Both the position numbers and the translations under genes were made by a program. DNA of 64,000 nt from CAUZIR01 sp965250195 (GTDB taxonomy: Bacteria; Chloroflexota; Dehalococcoidia; Lucifugimonadales; UBA2962). Shown piece after piece: positions 16,317-25,430 of the stretch. The stretch is from positions 1,550,001-1,614,000 of the forward strand of contig OZ252295.1 in NCBI GenBank assembly GCA_965250195.1. The letters run 5' to 3'. Position 1 is the stretch's first letter. Every line of letters begins with the position of its first letter. The notes below the pieces were generated by a model. It saw only the letters and a program-made list of their open reading frames with translations, had not been told where the DNA came from and searched no databases.

Positions 16317-17522
16317 TCACCCGAGGGGCAGTGAGCGGCCGCGCCACAGGCCGGTTCGCCCGCGCACATGCCTCAGAGCGGATGCAACCGTGAACAGCGC
16401 GTAAAGCGCCCCGGCCACCGGAAGCGCCGGGGCGAGCAGGGACGTGACCCGGTAAAACCGCAGCATGGGCACGAAGGTTGCGGCCATCAGCCCCCATGCG
16501 GCTCCGCCCCCGAGTGCTAGCACGGCGGCGACCTCGGGAGCTTTTCCAAGAGCCGCCAGCGCCACCGCACCGGCCAGGGCAATGGGAGGCGCCATGTACA
16601 AAAGCGCCAGCCCCGCCACCGTGCCGCCCAGCACTACGGGGGAATGGCGGAGCTGAGTGTAGGCAGTCCGGGCCACCATGTCCCACACTGGCGCGATGGT
16701 GCCGTAGCGCCTGACGCTATGTACCTCGCTGGTCAGCCCCAGCCAGGTCTTACCGCCCGAGCGTTTTATGGCCGCCGCCAGTGCGCAGTCGTCGATGACC
16801 GCCCCGGAGATCGCCGTGAAGCCGCCCGCGCGCTCCAGCGCCTCCCTCTTTAGCAGCACGCAGCCCCCGGCGGCTGCGGCGACTCGGCTTTCGGGGTCAT
16901 TCGACCATCTGAACGGGTAGAGCTTGGCGAAAAAGTACACGAACGCCGGTAGCAACAGCCGGTCAGAGAAAGTCTCCACTTTTAGGCGGGCCATCAGCGA
17001 GACCAGGTCGGCTGACGTCGCCAGGGCCTTTCCGACGAGCCTCGTCACGCTATCGGGCGGGTGAGAGATGTCGGCGTCGGAGAGCAGGTAAAAGTCCGGC
17101 GCAAAGGCGGCGGCCGCCTCGACTCCGGTTTGCAGCGCCCACACCTTGCCCATCCAACTCTCTGGCAGTGGTTGCCCGTCTACAACCGACAACCGGTCGC
17201 CGCCTGCCGCAGTCGCGCCCAGCGCCCGTGCCACGTCGCCCGTGCCGTCGTCGCTACCGTCGTCTACGAGGTAAACGGCAAACGGACCGGGGTAGTCCTG
17301 CGAAAGCAGGGTAGGGAGAGTATCGGGAATCGTGTCCGCCTCGTTCCGCGCCGGAACCAGCACGGCGACCGATGGCCAATCCCGTTCGCCGTCAGTCGCG
17401 TTGACGAGAGCCGGGAGCCTGACATCCGTCAGCCAAAACATGCCGCGCAGAAACGCCAGCCAGGGCCATGCCAAAAGCGAAGCAACAGAGACGGCCGCCA
17501 GGGTCCAGGCCACAATTGTCAT
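16317..17522 (-). CDS. hpnB: HpnB-like family 2 glycosyltransferase (hopanoid-associated)
   Basis: A 401-residue membrane glycosyltransferase with an N-terminal membrane helix (about 5-28), then a GT-A domain with VAVLVPARNEADTIPDTLP, VYLVDDGSDDGT, YLLSDADISHPP as the DxD-type metal site, and QLRHSPVVLG before two to three C-terminal helices. The motif set and length match the hopene-associated HpnB group. The ATG at 17522 follows a GGAG at six bases. No other hopanoid gene is in the window, so the role in hopanoid glycosylation is by family only. Confidence 0.8.
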   Translation of the reverse strand: MTIVAWTLAAVSVASLLAWPWLAFLRGMFWLTDVRLPALVNATDGERDWPSVAVLVPARNEADTIPDTLPTLLSQDYPGPFAVYLVDDGSDDGTGDVARALGATAAGGDRLSVVDGQPLPESWMGKVWALQTGVEAAAAFAPDFYLLSDADISHPPDSVTRLVGKALATSADLVSLMARLKVETFSDRLLLPAFVYFFAKLYPFRWSNDPESRVAAAAGGCVLLKREALERAGGFTAISGAVIDDCALAAAIKRSGGKTWLGLTSEVHSVRRYGTIAPVWDMVARTAYTQLRHSPVVLGGTVAGLALLYMAPPIALAGAVALAALGKAPEVAAVLALGGGAAWGLMAATFVPMLRFYRVTSLLAPALPVAGALYALFTVASALRHVRGRTGLWRGRSLPLG

Positions 17523-17569
17523 CAATTCTCCAGTCTCATTGCCGCAGCGCTCCAACACTTGGGCTTTTC

Positions 17570-17620
17570 CCAAAAGTGTGGGCCTGCCAACCAACTACAC
17601 ACCTTTCGCACACTTTTTGG
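17570..17620. repeat. Inverted repeat upstream of the HpnB-like gene
   Basis: CCAAAAGTGTG (17570-17580) is mirrored by CACACTTTTTGG (17609-17620) with one extra T. A further ACACTT lies at about 17554-17560. It sits 48-98 bp upstream of the HpnB start, in a 242-bp gap to the next plus-strand gene, and could be an operator or leader hairpin. Nothing else recognisable is in this gap. Confidence 0.4.
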
Positions 17621-17764
17621 TAGGGTGGTTGCTGCATGGGCAAGTGAATCCCGCTCAGGCGGCTTAACCATTTCGTTACGACGGCTGTCGCTAAAGCCGC
17701 TCTGACGCATCAAAGGGAGATTAGATTGACGAATGTAATGACTCAGGGGAGTTGATCCCGCCAA

Positions 17765-18805
17765 TTGTTCGTTCCGGTAGTGGCGCTGGGCCTGCTGATG
17801 GCGATACTGCTCCCCCTCACTGTTTTCGCCACCACGGTCTCGGCCGACCCGGTTGTGGTGTACACCAGCGGCTCGCACGTTGGCACGTGGAACGAGATTA
17901 ACGCGGACGCCGCGCGCGACGGCATGACTCCCCACGCCACCACGCCCGCCGCGTACGCGAACTGGCCGGACGTATGCGTCCCCGAACCCGCCGTAGGCCT
18001 TGACGCCAACTGGGTAACCCCGCACAGTGCCTCGCAGTTTGGGCTGAGCGCACACCCCTGGCAGCCCGGCGCAGGCTTCTCCGCCCAGTGGATCAACGCC
18101 TAGACCAACATAAATTCTAGGGGCCCCCTCGGTCAGAACTGGACCAGGTACTCGACCCCTGTTACCGGGACCGGCAGCTTCGTGCTCAACTTGCTCGCGG
18201 ACAACTGTTCGTGGATCTACATCGACGGCACGCTCGTGGGCTTTCAGGACGCAACCCTCTCGCCGAGGACGTACCCGGTGACCCTGTCGGGCACCCACAC
18301 ACTTGAGTTCATCATCTTCGACGGCGGCGGACTCGCCGGCGGCATGTACCGCCTCGAGACCAACACCGGAACCACGTTCCCGGACAACGACGACGATGGT
18401 CTCACCGACCCGGAGGAGAACCTCCACGGGACGGATCCGAACAACCCTGACACCGACGGTGACGGCATCAACGACGGCGACGAGGTGGCGGCGGGCACCG
18501 ACCCGACATCCTCTCCCGACACCGACGGCGACGGTATCCCCAACGACGAGGATGACAACGACAACTCCGACCTCTCGGCCACCGTCTCTGTTGGCAGTTG
18601 CGACAGCGGCGTCGCCAACCACCTCTTCGACAACGGCGAAACCATGGCCGACATCGTCGCCGACGCAGCCGTCGGTGCGAGGAACCATGGTGCTTACGTA
18701 AAGACGGTCAGCCAGACGGCGGACCAGTGGAAGAAGTCTGGCCTGATCTCCGGCAGGGACAAGGGCAAGATCACTTCCTGCGCCGCGAGGTCCGACCTCC
18801 CGTAA
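17765..18805 (+). pseudogene. Exported protein with thrombospondin type 3-like calcium-binding repeats, interrupted by an in-frame amber stop
   Basis: One continuous frame is broken only by TAG at 18101-18103. Upstream it encodes a hydrophobic signal-like segment (VVALGLLMAILLPLTVFA) and the start of a beta-rich domain. Downstream the same domain resumes (WTRYSTPVTGTGSFVLNLL, WIYIDGTLVGF) and leads into acidic DxDxDG repeats: DNDDDGLTDPEE, DTDGDGINDGDE, DTDGDGIPNDEDDND. The only possible start is a TTG at 17765, and the signal lacks the usual basic n-region, so the 5' end is probably damaged too. It looks like a decayed surface or adhesin-type protein. Sequencing error or suppression of UAG is the alternative. 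Confidence 0.7.
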
Positions 18806-18832
18806 CCACCCGTAGCGCGATCAAGTAAAGCA

Positions 18833-18874
18833 AGAGAGGGCGTCTCGCCAATCGAGACGCCCTCTCTTTTTGTC
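18833..18874. terminator. Strong intrinsic terminator
   Basis: AGAGAGGGCGTCTCG pairs perfectly with CGAGACGCCCTCTCT around a five-base loop and is followed by five T on the plus strand. It follows the interrupted exported-protein gene and lies 42 bp before the 3' end of the oppositely oriented tRNA. Confidence 0.93.
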
Positions 18875-18915
18875 CAGAGCGAACGGAGAGTGCATGGGGG
18901 TTGGATGTGGGGTAG

Positions 18916-18988
<73 letters not shown>

Positions 18989-19271
18989 CCCAGGGGTCGT
19001 CCGGCTCCGACCTCTCCCAAATGCCCCCACATTTCTGCCGGGGTGAAAGAACGGAGACGAATCGGGGGAATTTTATCTTCGCGCGGCCGGGCCGGTCAAG
19101 ACGATGAAAAGCCCGTGCGCCCCTGTTTTACGGTTGCGCCGGGGTCCGGGCAAAGCATAGAATTCGACCGTTCTCGCAGGCCATAGTGGTAGGCGTAATG
19201 GTAGGATTGTGAAGTTTTGCACGCACAAGCGTTCCCGTACCCGCCCTCTCCCAATAGTTGGATGATCTAAC

Positions 19272-20276
19272 GTGCAGCGTCCCCTCTCACAGGTCGCGGC
19301 CCCGTCGAGCGCCGGGCCGCTCATTTTCCGGTTGCTCATACTGGCCGCCATCATTGCCGCCTTCTCCCAGATAACACTGGGCGCATTCGTAAGAGTTCTC
19401 GACGCCGGTTTGGCATGCGGCGACGACTGGCCGCTATGCGACGGCAGCTGGATACCCCCGTTCACGAAGGAGGTCATCCTCGAATACACTCATCGCCTCA
19501 CCGCTGTGCTGCTGGGCATTTTCGTCCTCGCCGCCGTGGTATCCGTATGGCGGATGCACCGCGCCAACAAGGTTGTCTTCCGAGCTACGCTCGCCGCGTT
19601 CGTTCTCGTAATAGTCGCCGGAGCGTTTGGGGCCGCCACCGTAAAATCCGAGCTGGGCTGGGGACTGCGACTGATCCACCTGGCCCTGGCTGAGGCGCTG
19701 ATTGCAACCCTGGCCGTCGCTCTGGTCGGCGTCTGGCCGGTAAAAAACGCGCCCTTCAACTCTCCGTCAGCTTCCACTATGGCCGCCGGTACGATGGCCA
19801 TAGTTGTTATGACGGTACTGACGTTCGTAGTGCTGGTCTCCGGTTCAGTAGTAGTCGGCCTGGAGGCCTCAACTGCATGTGGGTCCTGGCCGTCGTGTAG
19901 CGGCAACAACTTCATCCCTTCGGGCGACTCCAAGTTCGCCATTCACATGGCGCACCGCATCGTCGCCGGGCTCGCCGGGCTGCTCATTGTCGGCACCGCC
20001 GTGTGGACGTGGCGCATGCGCGAGTGGTGGCCGGGCGTGGGCGGCGCCTCGTTGCTGCTAATCGTGCTGCTCGTCGGCCAGGTATTTTTGGGCGCTGCCA
20101 ACCCCTGGAGCGGGTTCGCCGACGGCTGGAAAGCGCTGCACGTCGCCGCAGCTACGGCCACCTGGCTGGCCACGGCGGTCCTGGCCGCGCTCATCCTGGT
20201 GCCCAGATACTCCGAAGACTCGGGGCCGGACCCGGGAGCCGAGCGATTCCGCGACCTGACAGCTTTGACCCAATGA
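19272..20276 (+). CDS. ctaA: Heme A synthase (COX15/CtaA)
   Basis: Membrane monooxygenase converting heme O to heme A for cytochrome oxidase. The 334-residue protein has about eight hydrophobic helices in two similar halves, each with the family pattern: GAFVRVLDAGLACGDDWPLC plus EYTHRLTAVLLG in the first, and GLEASTACGSWPSC plus HMAHRIVAGLAGLL in the second, giving paired heme-ligand histidines and the extracellular cysteine pairs. GTG is the start. Its stop overlaps the ctaB start in an ATGA, so the two are coupled. Confidence 0.95.
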   Translation: MQRPLSQVAAPSSAGPLIFRLLILAAIIAAFSQITLGAFVRVLDAGLACGDDWPLCDGSWIPPFTKEVILEYTHRLTAVLLGIFVLAAVVSVWRMHRANKVVFRATLAAFVLVIVAGAFGAATVKSELGWGLRLIHLALAEALIATLAVALVGVWPVKNAPFNSPSASTMAAGTMAIVVMTVLTFVVLVSGSVVVGLEASTACGSWPSCSGNNFIPSGDSKFAIHMAHRIVAGLAGLLIVGTAVWTWRMREWWPGVGGASLLLIVLLVGQVFLGAANPWSGFADGWKALHVAAATATWLATAVLAALILVPRYSEDSGPDPGAERFRDLTALTQ

Positions 20277-21160
20277 CCGTTTCCGCATCGCCGTCGAGCG
20301 GACTGGTGCGCGACTACATCGCGTTGACCAAGCCGCGCATCATCGTCCTGCTTCTCGTCACGGCTCTGGGCGGCATGTTCCTGGCGGCGAAAGGCATCCC
20401 CGACGGCTCAACCATCGCTCTGGTGCTAGTAGGCGGCTCTCTGGCATCCGGTGGTGCCAACGCGATCAACCACTACCTCGACCGCGACATCGACCACAAG
20501 ATGACCCGGACTCGCTCAAGGCCGGTAGCGGGAGGCCGCATCGTGCCCAGGGACGCGCTCATATTCGGAGTCGGTCTGAACATAGCCGCCTTCGCGCTGC
20601 TCAGCACCCTCGTCAACCCACTCAGCGCCGGTTTGACCCTCGCCGCCACCTTGGTCTACGTCTTCGTGTACACATTGGGACTAAAGAGAACCTCGCCCCA
20701 GAACATCGTTATCGGCGGTGCGGCCGGTGCGTTCCCCCCGATGGTCGGGTGGGCTGCGGTGCAGGGCGACATCGGCATCGCCGCCGTGTACTTATTCGCC
20801 ATCGTCTTTTTCTGGACGCCGCCGCACTTCTGGGCGCTGGCGCTGATGCTCAAAGATGACTACTCCGAGGCGGGCATTCCCATGTTGCCGGTGGTGAGGG
20901 GTGAGGCCGAGACCAAACGGGCCATCGTCCTCTACGCGATGCTTCTCCTGGCCCTGACGGAGATGTTCGTAGTCACCCGCGAGGTGGGATGGATCTACGG
21001 AGTCTCCGCCGCCGTGCTGGGACTCGGTTACCTCTACTATGCCGTGCGTCTGCTCATCTCTCCGGGTATCGAGCGGGCCAAGCCGGCCTATCTGTTCTCG
21101 CTGGCGTATCTTGCTCTGCTTTTCACGGCCGTGATGATAGACGCCTCGGTGCTGTCATGA
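20273..21160 (+). CDS. ctaB: Protoheme IX farnesyltransferase (heme O synthase)
   Basis: UbiA-family prenyltransferase adding a farnesyl tail to protoheme. The 295-residue protein shows LTKPRIIVLLLVTALGG, the first Asp-rich motif NAINHYLDRDIDHKM, TRSRPVAGGRI, the second motif YTLGLKRTSPQNIVIGG, and WTPPHFWALALMLKDDY, with about eight membrane helices. The ATG at 20273 lies in the ctaA stop overlap; the frame is open further upstream but only inside ctaA. Together with ctaA it feeds heme A to the adjacent oxidase genes. Confidence 0.96.
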   Translation: MTVSASPSSGLVRDYIALTKPRIIVLLLVTALGGMFLAAKGIPDGSTIALVLVGGSLASGGANAINHYLDRDIDHKMTRTRSRPVAGGRIVPRDALIFGVGLNIAAFALLSTLVNPLSAGLTLAATLVYVFVYTLGLKRTSPQNIVIGGAAGAFPPMVGWAAVQGDIGIAAVYLFAIVFFWTPPHFWALALMLKDDYSEAGIPMLPVVRGEAETKRAIVLYAMLLLALTEMFVVTREVGWIYGVSAAVLGLGYLYYAVRLLISPGIERAKPAYLFSLAYLALLFTAVMIDASVLS

Positions 21161-21242
21161 CCGGCCTGCACGCGAGTCCCGAGCGAACATATTTTGGGCT
21201 ACGGCTGGCTATAGACAGGCATAAATTGAGATTGTGAAATGC

Positions 21243-21271
21243 TTGACTAGCGAAAAGTGCTCTGTTAGATT
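21243..21271 (+). promoter_or_regulatory. Sigma70-type promoter of the cytochrome oxidase operon
   Basis: TTGACT, 17-bp spacer, TAGATT, located 72 bp before the coxB start in an otherwise gene-free 182-bp stretch. The following leader contains a small AGGGG/CCCCT hairpin (about 21285-21303). Confidence 0.7.
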
Positions 21272-21342
21272 TGCTAACCGTCGCAGGGGCTTTTAACCCC
21301 CTCGAATAACCGCCCCGAAGCAGGAGTTTCTGTTCCCGCGTA

Positions 21343-22386
21343 ATGTCGATTTTTAAGCGACGACCGTTAGTCGTATTCGCGGGATTGGCCCTGGCGCTCG
21401 CTGCGGCCTGTTCAGACCCCCACCCCCAATCGACCTTCGACGCCCAGGGACCGGTTTCGGCGTCCCAGGCCAATATCTTTTACATCATCATGTACGCCGG
21501 GCTGGTGGTGTTCATCGGGGTAATGGCGCTCATCATCTACGCCGCCATCAGGTACAGGCGACGTTACACCGACAAGGACCCGGAGCAGGTTCACGGCAAC
21601 TCCAACATGGAGATCGCCTGGACCGTGGCGCCCGCCCTGTTACTGGTGGCCGTCGCGATACCCTCACTGCAAACACTGTGGAACAACGCCATCTCGCCCG
21701 ACCCCGATGCCATGACCGTTCGCGCCACCGCGAGCCAGTGGTGGTTCGAGTTCGAAATCGAGGAATTGGGCCTGGTCACAGCCAACGAGCTTCACATACC
21801 GGTTGGTGAAGTCATCAACTTCGACCTCGAGTCAAGGGACGTCATCCACAGCTTCTGGGTGCCCAAGCTGGGCGGCAAGCTCGACATGGTGCCCAACAAC
21901 ACCAACACCATGTGGCTGCAGGCCGACGAAGCCGGCAATTTCTTGGGTCAATGCGCCGAGTTCTGCGGCGAGTCCCACGCCAACATGCGTTTCAGGGTGA
22001 TAGCCGAGTCACAAGAGGACTTCGATGCCTGGGTCGAGCACCAGCTGTTCGATGCGGTGGCGCCGTCCGACCCTCTTGTTCAGCAGGGTCACGACCTGTT
22101 CATGTCCATCGAGGCGGGCTGCTGGGCTTGCCACACCATCCGCGGCAGCGCCAACGCCTTCGGCCAGGTGGGTCCAGACCTGACTCATTTCGCCAGCCGG
22201 GCGCACATGGCCTCCGGCATCATGGAAAACACCCACGAAAACCTGGTCCGCTGGCTGACCGATCCGGACTCCGTCAAGCGGGGTAACGTGATGGCCAGGG
22301 ACGCGGCCGTATACAACGACCCCGACCAGGCGCTCACCGAGCCCGAGGTCGCTGCCCTCGCGTCATACCTGAGGAGCTTGGAATGA
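21343..22386 (+). CDS. ctaC: Cytochrome c oxidase subunit II with fused cytochrome c domain (caa3-type)
   Basis: Electron-entry subunit of the terminal oxidase. The 347-residue precursor has a lipoprotein signal (lipobox AAAC, Cys23), two membrane helices, and a cupredoxin domain with the CuA ligands in DVIHSFWVPKLGG and CAEFCGESHANM. A C-terminal class I cytochrome c domain follows, with the heme-binding CWACH and a distal Met in the GNVMARD region. The fused cytochrome marks it as caa3-type. The stop overlaps ctaD by ATGA, so the two are co-translated. Confidence 0.97.
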   Translation: MSIFKRRPLVVFAGLALALAAACSDPHPQSTFDAQGPVSASQANIFYIIMYAGLVVFIGVMALIIYAAIRYRRRYTDKDPEQVHGNSNMEIAWTVAPALLLVAVAIPSLQTLWNNAISPDPDAMTVRATASQWWFEFEIEELGLVTANELHIPVGEVINFDLESRDVIHSFWVPKLGGKLDMVPNNTNTMWLQADEAGNFLGQCAEFCGESHANMRFRVIAESQEDFDAWVEHQLFDAVAPSDPLVQQGHDLFMSIEAGCWACHTIRGSANAFGQVGPDLTHFASRAHMASGIMENTHENLVRWLTDPDSVKRGNVMARDAAVYNDPDQALTEPEVAALASYLRSLE

Positions 22387-24233
22387 CCACCCTCCCGATT
22401 CCTGTCATCAGCCGGCCGGTACATCCCGAGGGGGTATGGAACTGGGTCACGACCATCGACCACAAGAAGATCGGCATCCTCTACGGTGTCACGGCCTTCA
22501 TCAACTTCCTTATTGGTGGCATAGAGGCCCTCATCATGAGGGTGCAGTTGTCCGGCTCCAACGCCGACCTCGTCAGTCCCGAGGTCTTCAACCAGCTCTT
22601 CACCATGCACGGGACGACGATGATCTTCCTGGCGATCATGCCGCTCGGGGCCGCCTTCTTCAACTACATGATCCCGCTACAGATAGGCGCACGCGATGTC
22701 GCGTTCCCCAGGCTCAACGCTTTCAGCTACTGGGTCTTCCTCGCCGGTACGTTAATACTGCACCTGAGCTGGTTCCTCGGTGAGTCCCCGAACGCCGGAT
22801 GGTTCGCCTACGCTCCGCTCACAGAGCTGGCATACAACCCCGGCCACGGCATCGACTTCTGGGTCGTAGGCTTGCAGGTCCTTGGCATCGCATCGCTGGC
22901 GGCCGCGTTCAACTTCGTCGTGACCATCATCAACATGCGGGCGCCGGGCATGAGCATGATGCGCATGCCGCTGTTTACCTGGATGACGCTCATAACGGCC
23001 ATTCTGCTCGTACTGGCCTTCCCGGTCATCACCGTCGCGCTCATTGAGCTGCTGTTTGACCGCAACTACGGCATGAACTTCTTCTTCGCGGCGGCCGGGG
23101 GCGACCCGGTACTGTGGCAGCACCTGTTCTGGGTCTTCGGTCACCCGGAGGTATACATCCTCATCCTGCCCGCCATGGGCGTTGTGTCCGAGATTCTGCC
23201 GACATTCTCCAAAAAGCCCCTGTTCGGCTACTCCACCGTCGTGCTGGCGGGAGTAATAATCGCGTTCATGGGTTGGCTCGTGTGGAGCCACCACATGTTC
23301 ACCGTGGGGTTGGGGCCCATACCCAACTCGGTGTTCACCATTACCACCATGGCCATCGCGATTCCGACCGGGATCAAGATATTCAACTGGATATTCACTA
23401 TCTGGAAGGGCTCAATAGACTTCAGAACCCCCATGCTGTTCGCTGTCGGGTTCATAGTCACCTTCACCATCGGAGGCATAAGCGGCGTTATGCACGCCAT
23501 GTCGGCGTCCGACGCCCAGCAACAGGACACATACTTCGTCGTCGCCCACTTCCACTACGTCCTGTTCGGCGGCGCAATAATGGCCCTTTTTGGAGCCATC
23601 TACTATTGGTTCCCCAAGTTCTCCGGCAGGAGGTACAACGAGGGCCAGGGCAAGATGCACTTCTGGCTCATGTTCATCGGCCAGACCCTCACCTTCTTCC
23701 CCATGCACTTTTTGGGCATGGACGGGATGCCCCGCCGCATCTACACCTACGGTGCGGACATGGGCTGGACCGAGATCAACGCACTTCAGACCGCTGGCGG
23801 CTTCATCATCGCTTTGTCGATCCTGATCATGATGAAGAACATCATCAGCAGCTGGCGCTCCGGGCCGGTCGCGCCTAGCGATCCCTGGGACGCCAGGACA
23901 CTTGAGTGGTCGATCTCCTCTCCGCCGCCGGAGTACAACTTCGAAGAGATACCCCTGGTGCAGGACCGTGACGACTGGTGGGCCCGCAAGCGCGGCCTGG
24001 TCCCGCAGCAGGCGCCTTCCGGTGGCTCCGGCGACGGGCACGGCATCCACCTGCCTCAGCCCTCGTTCTGGCCGCTGGTGACCGCGATCGGCATATTCAT
24101 CGGCGCCTGGGGCGCCATCTACAGCGTCCCGGTGCTCATAATCGGCGCGGCGATCATGGTGGTCGGCGTTTACGCCTGGTCATTTGAGCCGGTCAACGAC
24201 CCTGAACCCGAAGCCACGGGCGAGCAGAGCTAA
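22383..24233 (+). CDS. ctaD: Cytochrome c oxidase subunit I
   Basis: Catalytic heme a/a3-CuB subunit, pumping protons across the membrane. The 616-residue protein shows TMHGTTMIFL with a heme a ligand His, FGHPEVYILILP with the CuB His and cross-linked Tyr plus the A-type Glu, WSHHMFTVG with two CuB His, and VVAHFHYVLFGG with the heme a3 and heme a ligands. The Glu in HPEVY supports the A1 group. After the twelve core helices there is a charged loop (residues ~505-560) and about two additional hydrophobic segments. Confidence 0.97.
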   Translation: MTTLPIPVISRPVHPEGVWNWVTTIDHKKIGILYGVTAFINFLIGGIEALIMRVQLSGSNADLVSPEVFNQLFTMHGTTMIFLAIMPLGAAFFNYMIPLQIGARDVAFPRLNAFSYWVFLAGTLILHLSWFLGESPNAGWFAYAPLTELAYNPGHGIDFWVVGLQVLGIASLAAAFNFVVTIINMRAPGMSMMRMPLFTWMTLITAILLVLAFPVITVALIELLFDRNYGMNFFFAAAGGDPVLWQHLFWVFGHPEVYILILPAMGVVSEILPTFSKKPLFGYSTVVLAGVIIAFMGWLVWSHHMFTVGLGPIPNSVFTITTMAIAIPTGIKIFNWIFTIWKGSIDFRTPMLFAVGFIVTFTIGGISGVMHAMSASDAQQQDTYFVVAHFHYVLFGGAIMALFGAIYYWFPKFSGRRYNEGQGKMHFWLMFIGQTLTFFPMHFLGMDGMPRRIYTYGADMGWTEINALQTAGGFIIALSILIMMKNIISSWRSGPVAPSDPWDARTLEWSISSPPPEYNFEEIPLVQDRDDWWARKRGLVPQQAPSGGSGDGHGIHLPQPSFWPLVTAIGIFIGAWGAIYSVPVLIIGAAIMVVGVYAWSFEPVNDPEPEATGEQS

Positions 24234-24248
24234 CGGGGCGATTCGAAA

Positions 24249-25049
24249 ATGACTACTTCAGAAGACATGGCACAGGCGCCCAATGCCCATGAGGCGTCAG
24301 CCTCCGAGCCGCAACCCCCCGTGCAGCAATCGGGCGGTGACCACGAAGCGACCACCACCGGTCTGAGCCACAGGAAGCTGCTCATGTGGGCGTTCCTGGG
24401 TTCGGATTGCATGTTCTTCGGCACCCTCATAGCTACTTACCTCGTGTACAAGGGCAAGAGCACGGCCGGGCCACTCCCCGAGGACGTGTTCAGCATCCCC
24501 GTAACCTCGGTCAGCACCTTCGTGCTTCTTATGAGTTCGATGAGCATGGTGCTCGCCTACGCCGCCCTGCGGCGCGGATCTATAAAGGGCTACCGGGTCT
24601 GGCTGCTCTCTACAATCCTCCTCGGGTCGACCTTCCTGGGCTTCCAGACATTCGAATTCTTCGAGTTCGTCAACCACGAAGTAACCATCGACTGTCACGA
24701 ATACGCCGCGGACCCGGACGAGGACTCCCAGTTCGAGTCGGGCATCGCCGAGGCCGAGTGCACCGAGGGAGTCGACGAGTACGAAGGCACCCACGGCCTG
24801 ACCCCGCGGACCAACCTGTTCGGCACGACCTTCTTTACCCTTACAGGGTTGCATGGCACCCACGTGACCATCGGCGTCATCTGGCTGCTGGCCTTGTTTT
24901 TCTACTCGTTCAAAAAGGGCGGCGTCACCCCGGCCCGCCACCTCGACACCGACCTGGCCGCGCTCTACTGGCACTTTGTCGACGTCGTGTGGATAGTCAT
25001 CTTCCCTGTGGTTTATCTATTCGGAGTGTTTGAGGGGTTCCCCACTTAG
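24249..25049 (+). CDS. ctaE: Cytochrome c oxidase subunit III
   Basis: A 266-residue membrane subunit of the oxidase. It has a hydrophilic Ala/Gln/Pro-rich N-terminus (to ~40), then five helices including LLMWAFLGSDCMFFGTLIAT, FFTLTGLHGTHVTIGVIWLL and the final ALYWHFVDVVWIVIFPVVYL, which are typical of the short five-helix form. Residues ~142-184 form an unusual acidic insert (DCHEYAADPDEDSQFESG and AEAECTEGVDEYEG) with two cysteines, predicted on the outer side. The start follows the ctaD stop by 15 bp. Confidence 0.95.
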   Translation: MTTSEDMAQAPNAHEASASEPQPPVQQSGGDHEATTTGLSHRKLLMWAFLGSDCMFFGTLIATYLVYKGKSTAGPLPEDVFSIPVTSVSTFVLLMSSMSMVLAYAALRRGSIKGYRVWLLSTILLGSTFLGFQTFEFFEFVNHEVTIDCHEYAADPDEDSQFESGIAEAECTEGVDEYEGTHGLTPRTNLFGTTFFTLTGLHGTHVTIGVIWLLALFFYSFKKGGVTPARHLDTDLAALYWHFVDVVWIVIFPVVYLFGVFEGFPT

Positions 25050-25052
25050 GCC

Positions 25053-25403
25053 ATGTCAACCGAACAGATGACAGACGACCAAACTCTCGCCGTAGGGGCA
25101 GGGCCCACAGGGGGAGAAACCCACAGCGAGCACCCCACACCGCTAATCTACTTCAAGGTGGCGATGACCCTTGTGGTCCTGACCATCCTGGAAGTCGTCC
25201 TTTTCCTCGTTGATGCCCTGAGCTACGGCATCATCCCCGTCATCGCCGTCCTGTCGGTCGCCAAGTTCGTGTTGGTGGGCATGTTCTACATGCACCTGCG
25301 CTACGACCACAAGCTCTTTTACACCATGTTCGTGTCAGGGCTCATCCTGGCCGTCAGCGTGGTCTTCGCGGTGATTGGCCTGTTCAGCTGGTTCGACGTA
25401 TAG
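25053..25403 (+). CDS. ctaF: Cytochrome c oxidase subunit IV (prokaryotic COX4-type)
   Basis: A small 116-residue subunit with a hydrophilic N-terminal 30 residues and three hydrophobic helices, including LVVLTILEVVLFLVDAL and VLSVAKFVLVGMFYMHLRYD. The last segment is the conserved signature of bacterial caa3/aa3 subunit IV. The ATG follows the ctaE stop by three bases, so it is tightly coupled. It probably stabilises the complex and does not bind cofactors. Confidence 0.9.
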   Translation: MSTEQMTDDQTLAVGAGPTGGETHSEHPTPLIYFKVAMTLVVLTILEVVLFLVDALSYGIIPVIAVLSVAKFVLVGMFYMHLRYDHKLFYTMFVSGLILAVSVVFAVIGLFSWFDV

Positions 25404-25430
25404 GGCCGTTAGGCCAGACCGAGCCGCCCA

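Noticed and set aside
18989..19271. Additional RNA gene between tRNA-Lys and ctaA
   Set aside because: No second cloverleaf or strong stem was found, and no promoter I could support. The stretch looks like leader and spacer sequence.
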